Part shown: positions 1 to 4,572 of the stretch, piece by piece
Layout: every line of letters starts with the position of its first letter
How positions within the stretch are numbered: position 1 is the first letter of the stretch
NCBI GenBank assembly: GCA_018713405.1
Contig: DVOR01000185.1
Coordinates: 1-8,110, forward strand
From: Candidatus Spyradenecus faecavium
Lineage (GTDB): Bacteria; Verrucomicrobiota; Kiritimatiellia; RFP12; DVOR01
Direction: 5' to 3'
Length of the DNA: 8,110 nucleotides
Position numbers and translations under genes: made by a program
Notes under the pieces: model-generated
What the model saw: only the letters and a program-made list of their open reading frames with translations
Told to the model about the DNA's origin: nothing
The model's database searches: none

Positions 1-38
1 CCGCCGAGGGCCGCGACCTCGAAGACCTCCCCTTCTGA
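1..38 (+). CDS. ssb: Single-stranded DNA-binding protein, C-terminal tail only (5' truncated)
   Basis: Only the last eleven complete codons and the TGA stop (36-38) lie in the window; they read AEGRDLEDLPF. An acidic stretch ending in Leu/Ile-Pro-Phe at the extreme C terminus is the hallmark of bacterial SSB. It is the tip that recruits replication and repair proteins such as exonuclease I, RecQ, PriA and the clamp loader. The position directly upstream of rpsR and rplI matches the widespread rpsF-ssb-rpsR-rplI operon, which strongly supports the call despite the short sequence. The OB-fold domain is outside the window. The gap to rpsR is 27 bp and shows no terminator, so cotranscription is likely. 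Confidence 0.75.
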   Translation, partial: AEGRDLEDLPF

Positions 39-52
39 ACACTCTGAACCGC

Positions 53-57
53 AAGGA
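53..57 (+). promoter_or_regulatory. Shine-Dalgarno for rpsR
   Basis: AAGGA ends 8 nt before the ATG at 66. The next in-frame ATG at 72 would leave a 14-nt gap, so 66 is the better start. Confidence 0.6.
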
Positions 58-65
58 ACACCACC

Positions 66-308
66 ATGCCTATGAAACCCAAACGCCCCGGCACCCGCAA
101 GCCCAAGGCTGACATCCTGCCCCGCAAGCGCCAGGCCGCCCTCGAGCCCACCGAGCTCGTCGACATCAACGACGTCGAGCTCCTCCGCCGCTTCGTCACC
201 GAATACGGCAAGATCATCCCCGCCCGCGTCACCGGCGTCACCGCCCTCCAGCAGCGCCACATCAAAAAAGGCATCCGCCGCGCCCGCAACATGGGCCTCC
301 TCGCCTAA
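66..308 (+). CDS. rpsR: Small ribosomal subunit protein bS18
   Basis: The 80-residue product is the usual length for bS18, an RNA-binding protein of the 30S platform that pairs with bS6. The family core is clear: VDINDVELLRRFVTEYGKI (about residues 32-50) followed by IPARVTGVTALQQRHI and the basic helix KKGIRRARNMGLLA at the C terminus. The N-terminal 25 residues are a basic, Pro-rich tail (KPKRPGTRKPKADILPRKR), as expected for a segment that threads into rRNA. There is no cysteine, so this is a form without metal-binding cysteines. The start at 66 is preceded by AAGGA with an 8-nt spacer. It sits between the ssb tail and rplI (16-bp gap), the canonical operon order. Nearly all wobble positions are C, typical of the highly expressed style in this window. 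Confidence 0.95.
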   Translation: MPMKPKRPGTRKPKADILPRKRQAALEPTELVDINDVELLRRFVTEYGKIIPARVTGVTALQQRHIKKGIRRARNMGLLA

Positions 309-311
309 CGA

Positions 312-316
312 AAGGA
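312..316 (+). promoter_or_regulatory. Shine-Dalgarno for rplI
   Basis: AAGGA lies in the 16-bp rpsR-rplI gap with an 8-nt spacer to the ATG at 325. This is the same motif and spacing as for rpsR. Confidence 0.6.
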
Positions 317-324
317 CAACACCC

Positions 325-783
325 ATGTCCCAGCAAGTCATTCTCATGGACGACGTCGCCCACCTCGGCAAGATCGGCGACACCGTGCACGTCCGCGACG
401 GCTACGCCCGCAACTACCTCCTCCCCAAGGGCCTCGCCGAGCCCGTCACCAAGAACGCCCTCCGCAAGCTCGACAAGATCCGCAAGGAGCGCGAGGAGCT
501 CCTCAAGATCCGCCGCGCCGAGGCCCAGGACAAGGCCTCCAAGCTCCGCGGCCAGACCCTCACCATCGCCGTCAAGGCCATCGAGGGCGACGAAGAGGGC
601 AAGCTCTACGGCTCCGTCACCGCCGCCGACATCGCCAAGGCCCTCACCGAGGCCGGCGTCGCCGTCGACGCCGCCATGGTCAAGCTCCCCGAGCCCATCA
701 AGAACCTCGGCACCTCCGACCTCACCATCGCCCTCATGGCCGGCGTCGAGGTCACCCTCCGCCTCGCCATCGTCGCCGAATAA
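325..783 (+). CDS. rplI: Large ribosomal subunit protein bL9
   Basis: The 152-residue product matches the usual bL9 size of about 148-152. bL9 sits at the base of the L1 stalk on the 50S subunit and affects translational fidelity. The N-terminal globular domain (residues 1-50) begins QVILMDDVAHLGKIGDTVHV and contains the family signature GYARNYLLPKGLA. Residues about 45-78 form the long charged connecting helix (KLDKIRKEREELLKIRRAEA). The C-terminal rRNA-binding domain (about 80-150) carries the typical KLYGSVTAADIAKAL segment. It is the last gene of the ribosomal operon: the TAA at 781-783 is followed 19 bp later by a strong terminator. All 19 leucines use CTC. Confidence 0.97.
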   Translation: MSQQVILMDDVAHLGKIGDTVHVRDGYARNYLLPKGLAEPVTKNALRKLDKIRKEREELLKIRRAEAQDKASKLRGQTLTIAVKAIEGDEEGKLYGSVTAADIAKALTEAGVAVDAAMVKLPEPIKNLGTSDLTIALMAGVEVTLRLAIVAE

Positions 784-802
784 GCGACCCGAGCGCGACC
801 CC

Positions 803-837
803 AAAAAGCCCCGACCCCCCGGTCGGGGCTTTTTTTT
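803..837 (+). terminator. Intrinsic terminator after rplI
   Basis: GCCCCGACC (808-816) pairs perfectly with GGTCGGGGC (821-829) around a CCCC loop. Five A residues upstream (803-807) can pair with the start of an eight-T run (830-837). A GC-rich 9-bp stem plus a U-tract is a textbook rho-independent terminator. It ends the ssb-rpsR-rplI transcript and insulates the downstream operon. The A-run makes it potentially bidirectional. Confidence 0.95.
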
Positions 838-858
838 GTCGCGCCCGCCCCTCCGTGC

Positions 859-889
859 CACGCCCCTTTTCCGCGAAGACGCAAAGGGT
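859..889 (-). repeat. Dispersed-type repeat, left copy of an inverted pair
   Basis: Read on the minus strand, this segment starts ACCCTTTGCGTCTTC and ends GGGGCGTG. It matches 1130-1159 on the plus strand at about 24 of 31 aligned positions with one gap, by hand alignment. The motif CGCGAAGACGCAAAG resembles short dispersed intergenic repeats that I recall from many GC-rich environmental genomes. The pair brackets the 22-bp palindromic array. Confidence 0.45.
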
Positions 890-900
890 GCGGGCGATCC

Positions 901-919
901 GGCGGGGACGATCCCCGCC
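901..919. repeat. GC-rich hairpin (REP-like palindrome)
   Basis: GGCGGGGA (901-908) and TCCCCGCC (912-919) are perfect complements around a three-base CGA loop. No T-run follows, so it is not an ordinary intrinsic terminator. It lies 64 bp beyond the rplI terminator and could be a REP-type palindrome or a second transcript-end structure. Confidence 0.6.
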
Positions 920-990
920 GTCCACCCGCCCCTTCACGACTGACGGGAACGGCCCAACGGCCCAACTCAAATAAGTGCCGATGATTTTCC

Positions 991-1078
991 GAAACCCTAA
1001 GGGGTCTGGGTCAAAACCCTTAGGGTTTGGGGTCAAAACCCTTAGGGTTTCGCCTCGAACCCCTTAGGGTTTCGCGGG
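991..1078. repeat. Four tandem 22-bp palindromic units (iteron-like array)
   Basis: Units are 991-1012, 1013-1034, 1035-1056 and 1057-1078. Each holds an odd-centred dyad, AAACCCT-T-AGGGTTT in units 2 and 3. Unit 4 has one arm change (AACCCCT), and the right arm of unit 1 is degenerate (AGGGGTC) with A at its centre. Dyad centres fall at 999, 1021, 1043 and 1065, exactly 22 bp apart, about two helical turns, so equivalent sites face the same side of the DNA. Sequence between the dyads is less conserved than the dyads themselves, which suggests selection on a protein-binding palindrome. The core resembles plant-type telomere repeat TTTAGGG only by chance. The array lies about 180 bp upstream of the exporter-operon promoter. 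Confidence 0.85.
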
Positions 1079-1129
1079 GCGGCCTCCGGCGGGCGACGGA
1101 GGAAAGGGTGGGGGCAGCGGTGCGCATGA

Positions 1130-1159
1130 ACCCTTTGCCGCTTCAAGAGAAAGGGCGTG
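1130..1159 (+). repeat. Dispersed-type repeat, right copy of an inverted pair
   Basis: This segment starts ACCCTTTGCCGCTTC and ends GGGCGTG. It is the inverted partner of 859-889 (about 24 of 31 aligned positions). Together the two copies enclose the 22-bp palindromic array and could in principle form a long imperfect stem. Confidence 0.45.
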
Positions 1160-1182
1160 CGGCGGCCCGTGGCCTGGCGTTG

Positions 1183-1199
1183 CTTAGAGCGGGTGTAAG
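1183..1199. promoter_or_regulatory. Degenerate operator-like palindrome (distal site)
   Basis: CTTAGAGC-G-GGTGTAAG has the same odd-centred design as the perfect palindrome at 1227-1243. Six of the eight arm pairs are complementary, including the outer C/G pair that differs from the other copy. Its centre (1191) is 44 bp from the centre of the proximal site (1235), about four helical turns, so one regulator could occupy both. Confidence 0.45.
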
Positions 1200-1226
1200 G
1201 ATTCGGCAATGCCAGAGTGAAGGAGG

Positions 1227-1243
1227 TTTAGAGCGGCTCTAAA
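1227..1243. promoter_or_regulatory. Perfect 17-bp palindrome, likely operator next to the -35 box
   Basis: TTTAGAGC-G-GCTCTAAA is a perfect dyad with 8-bp arms and a single central base. It ends 12 bp upstream of the -35 hexamer. A symmetric site of this size fits a dimeric helix-turn-helix regulator of the exporter operon, but I do not recognise the motif as belonging to a named regulator. No such regulator gene is visible in the window. Confidence 0.6.
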
Positions 1244-1255
1244 GCAAAAAGAGTG

Positions 1256-1285
1256 TTGACAGGGGGCCTAGGGCGGGGCTATACT
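1256..1285 (+). promoter_or_regulatory. Sigma-70-type promoter of the exporter operon
   Basis: TTGACA (1256-1261) is a perfect -35 consensus, and TATACT (1280-1285) differs from the -10 consensus by one base; the spacer is 18 bp. Transcription would start near 1291-1293, giving a 5' leader of only about 18 nt before the ATG at 1310. It is the only clear promoter between the rplI terminator and the operon, and the operator-like palindromes sit just upstream. Confidence 0.8.
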
Positions 1286-1298
1286 AGGGGCGAAAGTC

Positions 1299-1303
1299 GA
1301 GGA
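1299..1303 (+). promoter_or_regulatory. Shine-Dalgarno for the HU-like gene
   Basis: GAGGA lies 6 nt before the ATG at 1310. It selects this start over an upstream in-frame ATG that would overlap the promoter. Confidence 0.65.
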
Positions 1304-1309
1304 ACAGCC

Positions 1310-1741
1310 ATGTCAGAGCAAGCAGATGAGCAGGACAAGCGGGAGGCGCCGGCCGGGGTGCAGTATGTGGTGCACCCGACGCCGCCGGACAAGCAGGGGC
1401 GCCGGCAGCGGTGCGCGCACCCGGTGACGCGCAAGACCTATTCGCAGGAGGAGCTGGCGGCCTATGTGGCGGCGCGCTCCCCGCTCCTGAACGCGGCCAC
1501 GGTGATGTTCGTCCAGCGCGAGGTGCACGAGGCGGTCAAGGAAATCCTGCGCCAGGGCGACAGCGTGGCCTTCCAGAATCTCTTCACGATGCAGCTCTCC
1601 ATCTCCGGGACCTTCGAGGAGGGCGGCGCGCCCGACCCGGAGAAGGGGAACGTGCTCAAGCCGCGCGTGCGCATCGCGCCGGCCTTCATCAAGGAACTGA
1701 ACAAGGGCATCGCGTTCGTGCCGAAGGAGGGGACGCCATGA
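1310..1741 (+). CDS. HU/IHF-like DNA-binding protein (Bvu_2165-type), small cytoplasmic protein
   Basis: The product has 143 residues with no signal peptide or membrane segment. Residues 1-35 are a charged, probably flexible leader. From about residue 35 the layout resembles the HU-like family first seen in Bacteroides (Bvu_2165 type). A short basic strand and helix (RKTYSQEELAAYVAARSPLL) are followed by a second helix (VMFVQREVHEAVKEILRQGD). Then comes the strand region SVAFQNLFTMQLSISGTFEE and a closing segment VRIAPAFIKELNKGIAF. This recalls the family pattern of helix, GxSV, L-F-x3-L-SISG-F, then the conserved end. Recognition is by eye, so the family is probable rather than certain. The start at 1310 is set by GAGGA and by the promoter ending at 1285. 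The TGA overlaps the ATG of the next gene (ATGA at 1738-1741), so translational coupling to the exporter is likely. Such a DNA-bending or regulatory protein leading an RND operon is unusual. Wobble positions favour G more than in rpsR/rplI. Confidence 0.7.
   Translation: MSEQADEQDKREAPAGVQYVVHPTPPDKQGRRQRCAHPVTRKTYSQEELAAYVAARSPLLNAATVMFVQREVHEAVKEILRQGDSVAFQNLFTMQLSISGTFEEGGAPDPEKGNVLKPRVRIAPAFIKELNKGIAFVPKEGTP
1724..1730 (+). promoter_or_regulatory. Shine-Dalgarno for the TolC-family gene
   Basis: AAGGAGG inside the end of the HU-like gene lies 7 nt before the ATG at 1738. This near-perfect site supports the ATGA-overlap start. Confidence 0.75.
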
Positions 1742-3315
1742 GGGGAATCGTTGCGGCGGGCGCGGCGGCGCTGCTGCTCGGGCTGACGGCGTGCGCGCCG
1801 GGCCTGGAGGAGCGGCTGGAGGCCGCGCGCGCCTATCAGGCCGGCAAGGCCGAGGAGACGGCCGCCTTCTTCAAGGACCGGACGGCGCCGCTGACCCTGC
1901 CCGAGTGCCGGGCGTGGGCGCACGAGCGGACGCTGAAACTGACGCAGGCGCGGCTCGACGCCAGCCTGGCGCGCATCCAGAGCACGGCGGCCTTCTCCGC
2001 CTTCCTGCCGCAGGTGGAGTGGACCTACCAGCGTTCGGGCACGGACAAGACGCTGCGCACGAACGTGCCCTCGCTGGGGCTCGCGGTGCAGATGCAGGAC
2101 AAGTGGATGACGCAGACCGCGCTCACGGTGAGCCAGCCCGTCTTCGCCCCCAACGCGTGGCTCCTGTGGCTGGCCGCGCGGCGCGGGGCCGACCTGCAGG
2201 AACTGACGACGGCGCGCAACGAGGAGATGCTGGATGTGCAGGTGGCCACCCTCTTCTATCAGGCCGCCGTCGCCGCCCGCACCATCGAGGCCTACGACGC
2301 CCAGGCCGACGCCTCCGCCGAGCTGGTGCGCCAGATCGAGGCGCTCGAGGCCGAGGGGCTGGCCCTGCGGGGCGAGGCCGCGCGGGCGCGGGCCTTCCAT
2401 GAGAACGACCTTTACAACGCGCAGGTGGCGCGCGACAACGCCTTCGCCGCGAAGGCCAACCTCCTGGACCTGCTGGCGCTCCACCCGCTCTCCGACGCCG
2501 CGCCGCCCGTGGACGGCGCGAGCCTGCTGGCCGTGCGGGCGTTGCCCTGGGGCACGATGGACGCCGAGGGCAAGTGGGCCCCGCGCGGGCGCGACGCGGC
2601 CTTGGCGTTGCCGCTGGAGGAGTGGCTCTGGACGGCCCTCGTGGCGCGGAAGGAGCTGTGGGCCGGCGACCTCTCCATCACGCTGCGGAAGGTCGAGGCG
2701 CTCGCCGCCTTGGCGCACTTCCTGCCCACGCTCTCGGTCACCGGCGGCCGGGCCTACGCAGGGAGCGACTTCATCACGCCGCACAGCTACCTCACCGGCG
2801 GCATCGGCGGGGTGATGAGCGTCTTCGACGGCCTGCAGTCCATCGCCGACTACCAGGCCGCGCGGGCGCGGGAAGAGGCGGCCTATGCCCTGCGCGAGGA
2901 CGCCGCCGCCACCCTGATGGTCTCGGTGTGGCAGGCCTGGACGAACTGGCGCCAGGCGCGCGACCTCAAGGCCGTCGCCGCCGTCGCCCTGCAGGCCGCG
3001 GAGGTCGACTACGCCGAGACCAAGGCGCGCTACGAGGACGACCAAGAGACGCTCTCGGAGGTGCTCGACAAGTTCTCCGCGCTCGAGCAGGCCCGCATCG
3101 ACGCCGTCTCCTCGGAGTATGCCGACGCCTTGGCGGAGTACGTCTTCCGCGACACCGTCGGGCTGGGCTGGGGCGATGGGGCGGCAAGCCGCCCCGGAGA
3201 ACAGAAAACAGAGAACAGTGAACAGAGCGCCCCTGACGGGGCGACGGATAAGACTCCGGACGGGAAAAGTGAATCTCAGGAACCTTTGCTAAAAAAGATT
3301 GGAGGTGCAGCATGA
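1738..3315 (+). CDS. TolC/OEP-family outer-membrane efflux lipoprotein
   Basis: This 525-residue precursor is the exit duct of the tripartite exporter. Residues 1-18 are a signal peptide with a hydrophobic run (AAGAAALLLGLTA) and lipobox LTAC, giving a lipidated Cys19. The rest has the internal two-fold repeat of the OEP family: the FLPQVEW motif at 89-95 recurs as FLPTLSV at 328-334. Each is followed by beta-prone segments (LTVSQPVF; GGIGGVMSVFDGLQ) and long Ala/Glu-rich helices (about 160-240 and 370-465) that would build the periplasmic alpha-barrel. The recognisable domain ends near residue 480 (FRDTVGLGWG). The remaining 45 or so residues are a hydrophilic, Ser/Glu/Lys-rich tail. Much of that tail is encoded by a repeat element (3196-3247), so it is probably an insertion-derived extension. 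Start: ATGA overlap with the HU-like gene plus AAGGAGG. The stop overlaps the adaptor start (ATGA 3312-3315). Early codons prefer CTG and G endings; later ones drift to C. Substrate is unknown. Confidence 0.88.
   Translation: MRGIVAAGAAALLLGLTACAPGLEERLEAARAYQAGKAEETAAFFKDRTAPLTLPECRAWAHERTLKLTQARLDASLARIQSTAAFSAFLPQVEWTYQRSGTDKTLRTNVPSLGLAVQMQDKWMTQTALTVSQPVFAPNAWLLWLAARRGADLQELTTARNEEMLDVQVATLFYQAAVAARTIEAYDAQADASAELVRQIEALEAEGLALRGEAARARAFHENDLYNAQVARDNAFAAKANLLDLLALHPLSDAAPPVDGASLLAVRALPWGTMDAEGKWAPRGRDAALALPLEEWLWTALVARKELWAGDLSITLRKVEALAALAHFLPTLSVTGGRAYAGSDFITPHSYLTGGIGGVMSVFDGLQSIADYQAARAREEAAYALREDAAATLMVSVWQAWTNWRQARDLKAVAAVALQAAEVDYAETKARYEDDQETLSEVLDKFSALEQARIDAVSSEYADALAEYVFRDTVGLGWGDGAASRPGEQKTENSEQSAPDGATDKTPDGKSESQEPLLKKIGGAA
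3178..3195. repeat. Hairpin abutting repeat element 1
   Basis: GGGGCGGC (3178-3185) is fully complementary to GCCGCCCC (3188-3195) with AA between them. It ends at the base before element 1 begins and marks the edge of the recognisable TolC domain. Confidence 0.6.
3196..3247 (+). repeat. Heptad-plus-hairpin element, copy 1 (inside tolC 3' end)
   Basis: The 52-bp element begins GGAGAAC, then carries further 7-bp steps ending in AAC (AGAAAAC, AGAGAAC, AGTGAAC). It continues AGCGC into a hairpin, CGCCCC-TGAC-GGGGCG (3228-3243), and ends GACGG. It aligns without gaps to the inverted copy at 3375-3426, with 36 of 52 positions identical by hand count. Two of the stem differences are compensatory. 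It encodes residues about 487-504 of the TolC-family protein, beyond its conserved domain. Confidence 0.8.
3301..3305 (+). promoter_or_regulatory. Shine-Dalgarno for the adaptor gene
   Basis: GGAGG lies 6 nt before the ATG at 3312, within the end of tolC. It supports the ATGA-overlap start despite the long signal sequence that results. Confidence 0.7.
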
Positions 3316-4553
3316 AGCAGGAAACCTTCGACAATCAAACCTTGAACCATTTCACAGTCGTCACGGGGGCGTGCCCGTCGCGCGCCGGCGCGCGCTCCGT
3401 TTTCCGTTTTCCGTTCTCCGTTCTCCCCATTTTGGGACTCTGCTCACTCCTCCTCGCAACGGGTTGCCAGAAAGAGGAGGCCGCCCAGCAGGCCGACACG
3501 CGGCCGCGGGTGCGGGTGTGCGCGCTCACGCCGGGGCTGACCTTCGAGGACGTGGCCGTGGTGCAGGGCTCCATCCGCACGAAGTACACCGCCGCCGTGG
3601 CCTCGCGTCTGCCCGGGACGATCGACGAGGTGCTCGCGGACGAGGGCGACACGGTCAAGGCCGGGCAGCCGCTCTTCCAGGTGGACCGCGTCAACCTGGA
3701 GAACCAGGTCGCCATCGCCAAGGACGACCAGGCCGTCGCCCGCGCCGCCAAGGCCGAGGCAGAAGCCGCCCAGGCCGAGGCCGAGGCCGCCCACGCCAAG
3801 GCCGAGACCGACGCCGCGCGTTACCGCCGCCTCTACAACGATTCGCGCTCCGTCACCAAGGACGCCTGGGAGAAGGCCGAGCTCCAGCTCCGCAGCGCCG
3901 CGGCCTCGCTCGCCCGCGCCAAGGCCGCCGTGGCCACGGCCGACGCCAAGATCCTCCAGGCCGACACCGCCCTGCGCATCGCCGAGAAGAACCTCTCCGA
4001 CTCGCGCGGCCTGGCGCCCTTCGACGGCATCATCACCCAGAAGCTGCAGGACCGCGGCGACTACGTCGACGCCGGCACGCCCATCTTCACGATGGACGAC
4101 CCGCGCGTGCACGAGCTCTGCCTGACCCTGACCGCCGACCGCTATGCCGACGTCGCCGTGGGCAAGACCCTGGTGAACGCGGACTTCGGGCAGGAGCTCC
4201 CCGTGACCTACAAGTCGCCCACCATCAACCCGATGACGCGGACCTTCGAGCTTCGGGCCGTGACCAAGCCCGACCCCGCCGTCGCGCCGGGGCTGCTCTG
4301 CGGCACGCGCATCGTCTTCGCGCGGCGGCAGGGCTTCGGCCTGCCCGCGGGGGCCGTGGCCAAGCGCGGCGGGCGCGAGGTCGCCTTCGTCGTCGCCGAC
4401 GACGGCACGGTCGCCTCGGTCGAGGTCAAGAAGGGCGCCACCGCCGGCGCGATGGTCGAGGTGCTCAACCCCGAGGCCTTCCAGGGCAAGCGCGTGGTGG
4501 CCGAGGGCATGCTGCTGCTGAACGTGGGCGACGCCGTCGTGCCCGTGGAGTGA
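3312..4553 (+). CDS. RND efflux periplasmic adaptor (membrane fusion protein), lipoprotein
   Basis: The 413-residue precursor links the RND pump to the TolC duct. Residues 1-51 are an unusually long leader: a polar start, then FRFPFSVLPILGLCSLLLATG before a probable lipidated Cys52. The -3 residue is Ala, so the lipobox is non-ideal. The mature part follows the family order. The lipoyl/barrel-sandwich first half is at about 90-125 (SRLPGTIDEVLADEGDTVKAGQPLFQVD). An Ala/Glu/Lys-rich helical hairpin follows at about 130-230 (KAEAEAAQAEAEAAHAKAET, then ELQLRSAAASLARAKAAVAT). The second lipoyl half is APFDGIITQKLQDRGDYVDAGTPIF, then comes a beta-barrel region (HELCLTLTADRYADV to about residue 335) and a membrane-proximal C-terminal domain. 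Length is normal for the family. Repeat element 2 encodes residues 22-39 of the leader. Start: ATGA overlap plus GGAGG; the RND gene follows after 19 bp. Substrate cannot be inferred. Confidence 0.9.
   Translation: MKQETFDNQTLNHFTVVTGACPSRAGARSVFRFPFSVLPILGLCSLLLATGCQKEEAAQQADTRPRVRVCALTPGLTFEDVAVVQGSIRTKYTAAVASRLPGTIDEVLADEGDTVKAGQPLFQVDRVNLENQVAIAKDDQAVARAAKAEAEAAQAEAEAAHAKAETDAARYRRLYNDSRSVTKDAWEKAELQLRSAAASLARAKAAVATADAKILQADTALRIAEKNLSDSRGLAPFDGIITQKLQDRGDYVDAGTPIFTMDDPRVHELCLTLTADRYADVAVGKTLVNADFGQELPVTYKSPTINPMTRTFELRAVTKPDPAVAPGLLCGTRIVFARRQGFGLPAGAVAKRGGREVAFVVADDGTVASVEVKKGATAGAMVEVLNPEAFQGKRVVAEGMLLLNVGDAVVPVE
3375..3426 (-). repeat. Heptad-plus-hairpin element, copy 2 (inverted, inside adaptor 5' end)
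   Basis: Read on the minus strand it starts GGAGAAC with 7-bp steps GGAGAAC, GGAAAAC, GGAAAAC. It continues AGCGC into a perfect 16-bp palindrome (3379-3394, CGCGCGCCGGCGCGCG) and ends GACGG. Same length and layout as copy 1 at 3196-3247, opposite orientation, 127 bp away. A weaker hairpin, CCCA-TTT-TGGG (3426-3436), flanks its outer edge, as a stronger one flanks copy 1. On the plus strand it encodes residues 22-39 of the adaptor leader. Confidence 0.8.
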
Positions 4554-4557
4554 GAGG

Positions 4558-4564
4558 AAGGAGG
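4558..4564 (+). promoter_or_regulatory. Shine-Dalgarno for the RND permease gene
   Basis: AAGGAGG in the 19-bp gap after the adaptor gene lies 8 nt before the ATG at 4573. Confidence 0.75.
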
Positions 4565-4572
4565 GCTGCGCC

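Larger units (their letters stand above)
838..1255. other. Intergenic region without a credible gene, rich in repeats
   Basis: No reading frame here has a ribosome binding site, a recognisable product or the codon style of the neighbours. The region lies between the rplI terminator and the promoter of the exporter operon. It holds several structures annotated separately: a hairpin at 901-919, an inverted ~30-bp repeat pair (859-889 and 1130-1159), a four-unit 22-bp palindromic array (991-1078) and two operator-like palindromes (1183-1199, 1227-1243). Smaller items are a direct octamer duplication GGCCCAAC at 951-966 and an inverted hexamer CCTCCG/CGGAGG at 1083-1102. Confidence 0.7.

Noticed and set aside
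991..1078. Telomere-like TTTAGGG/CCCTAAA motifs or a CRISPR array
   Set aside because: The period is 22 bp, not 7, and the motif is palindromic, unlike telomeres. The units abut directly with no unique spacers of CRISPR length.
1027..1242. A 71-codon plus-strand open frame in the repeat-rich intergenic region
   Set aside because: It starts inside the 22-bp array, has no ribosome binding site or promoter, and its peptide just translates repeats and operator palindromes.
1253..1309. Upstream in-frame ATG at 1253 as start of the HU-like gene
   Set aside because: That start falls before the -35 hexamer, so it would not be in the transcript. The ATG at 1310 has GAGGA at 6 nt.
1462..3045. A 527-codon minus-strand open frame over the HU-like and TolC genes
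   Set aside because: Arg/Gly/Leu-rich low-complexity translation in GC-rich DNA, opposite genes with good start sites and recognisable products.
3228..3243. Hairpin CGCCCC-TGAC-GGGGCG as an intra-operon terminator
   Set aside because: No T-run follows (ACGGATAAG), and it lies inside coding sequence upstream of coupled genes. It is better explained as part of the repeat element.
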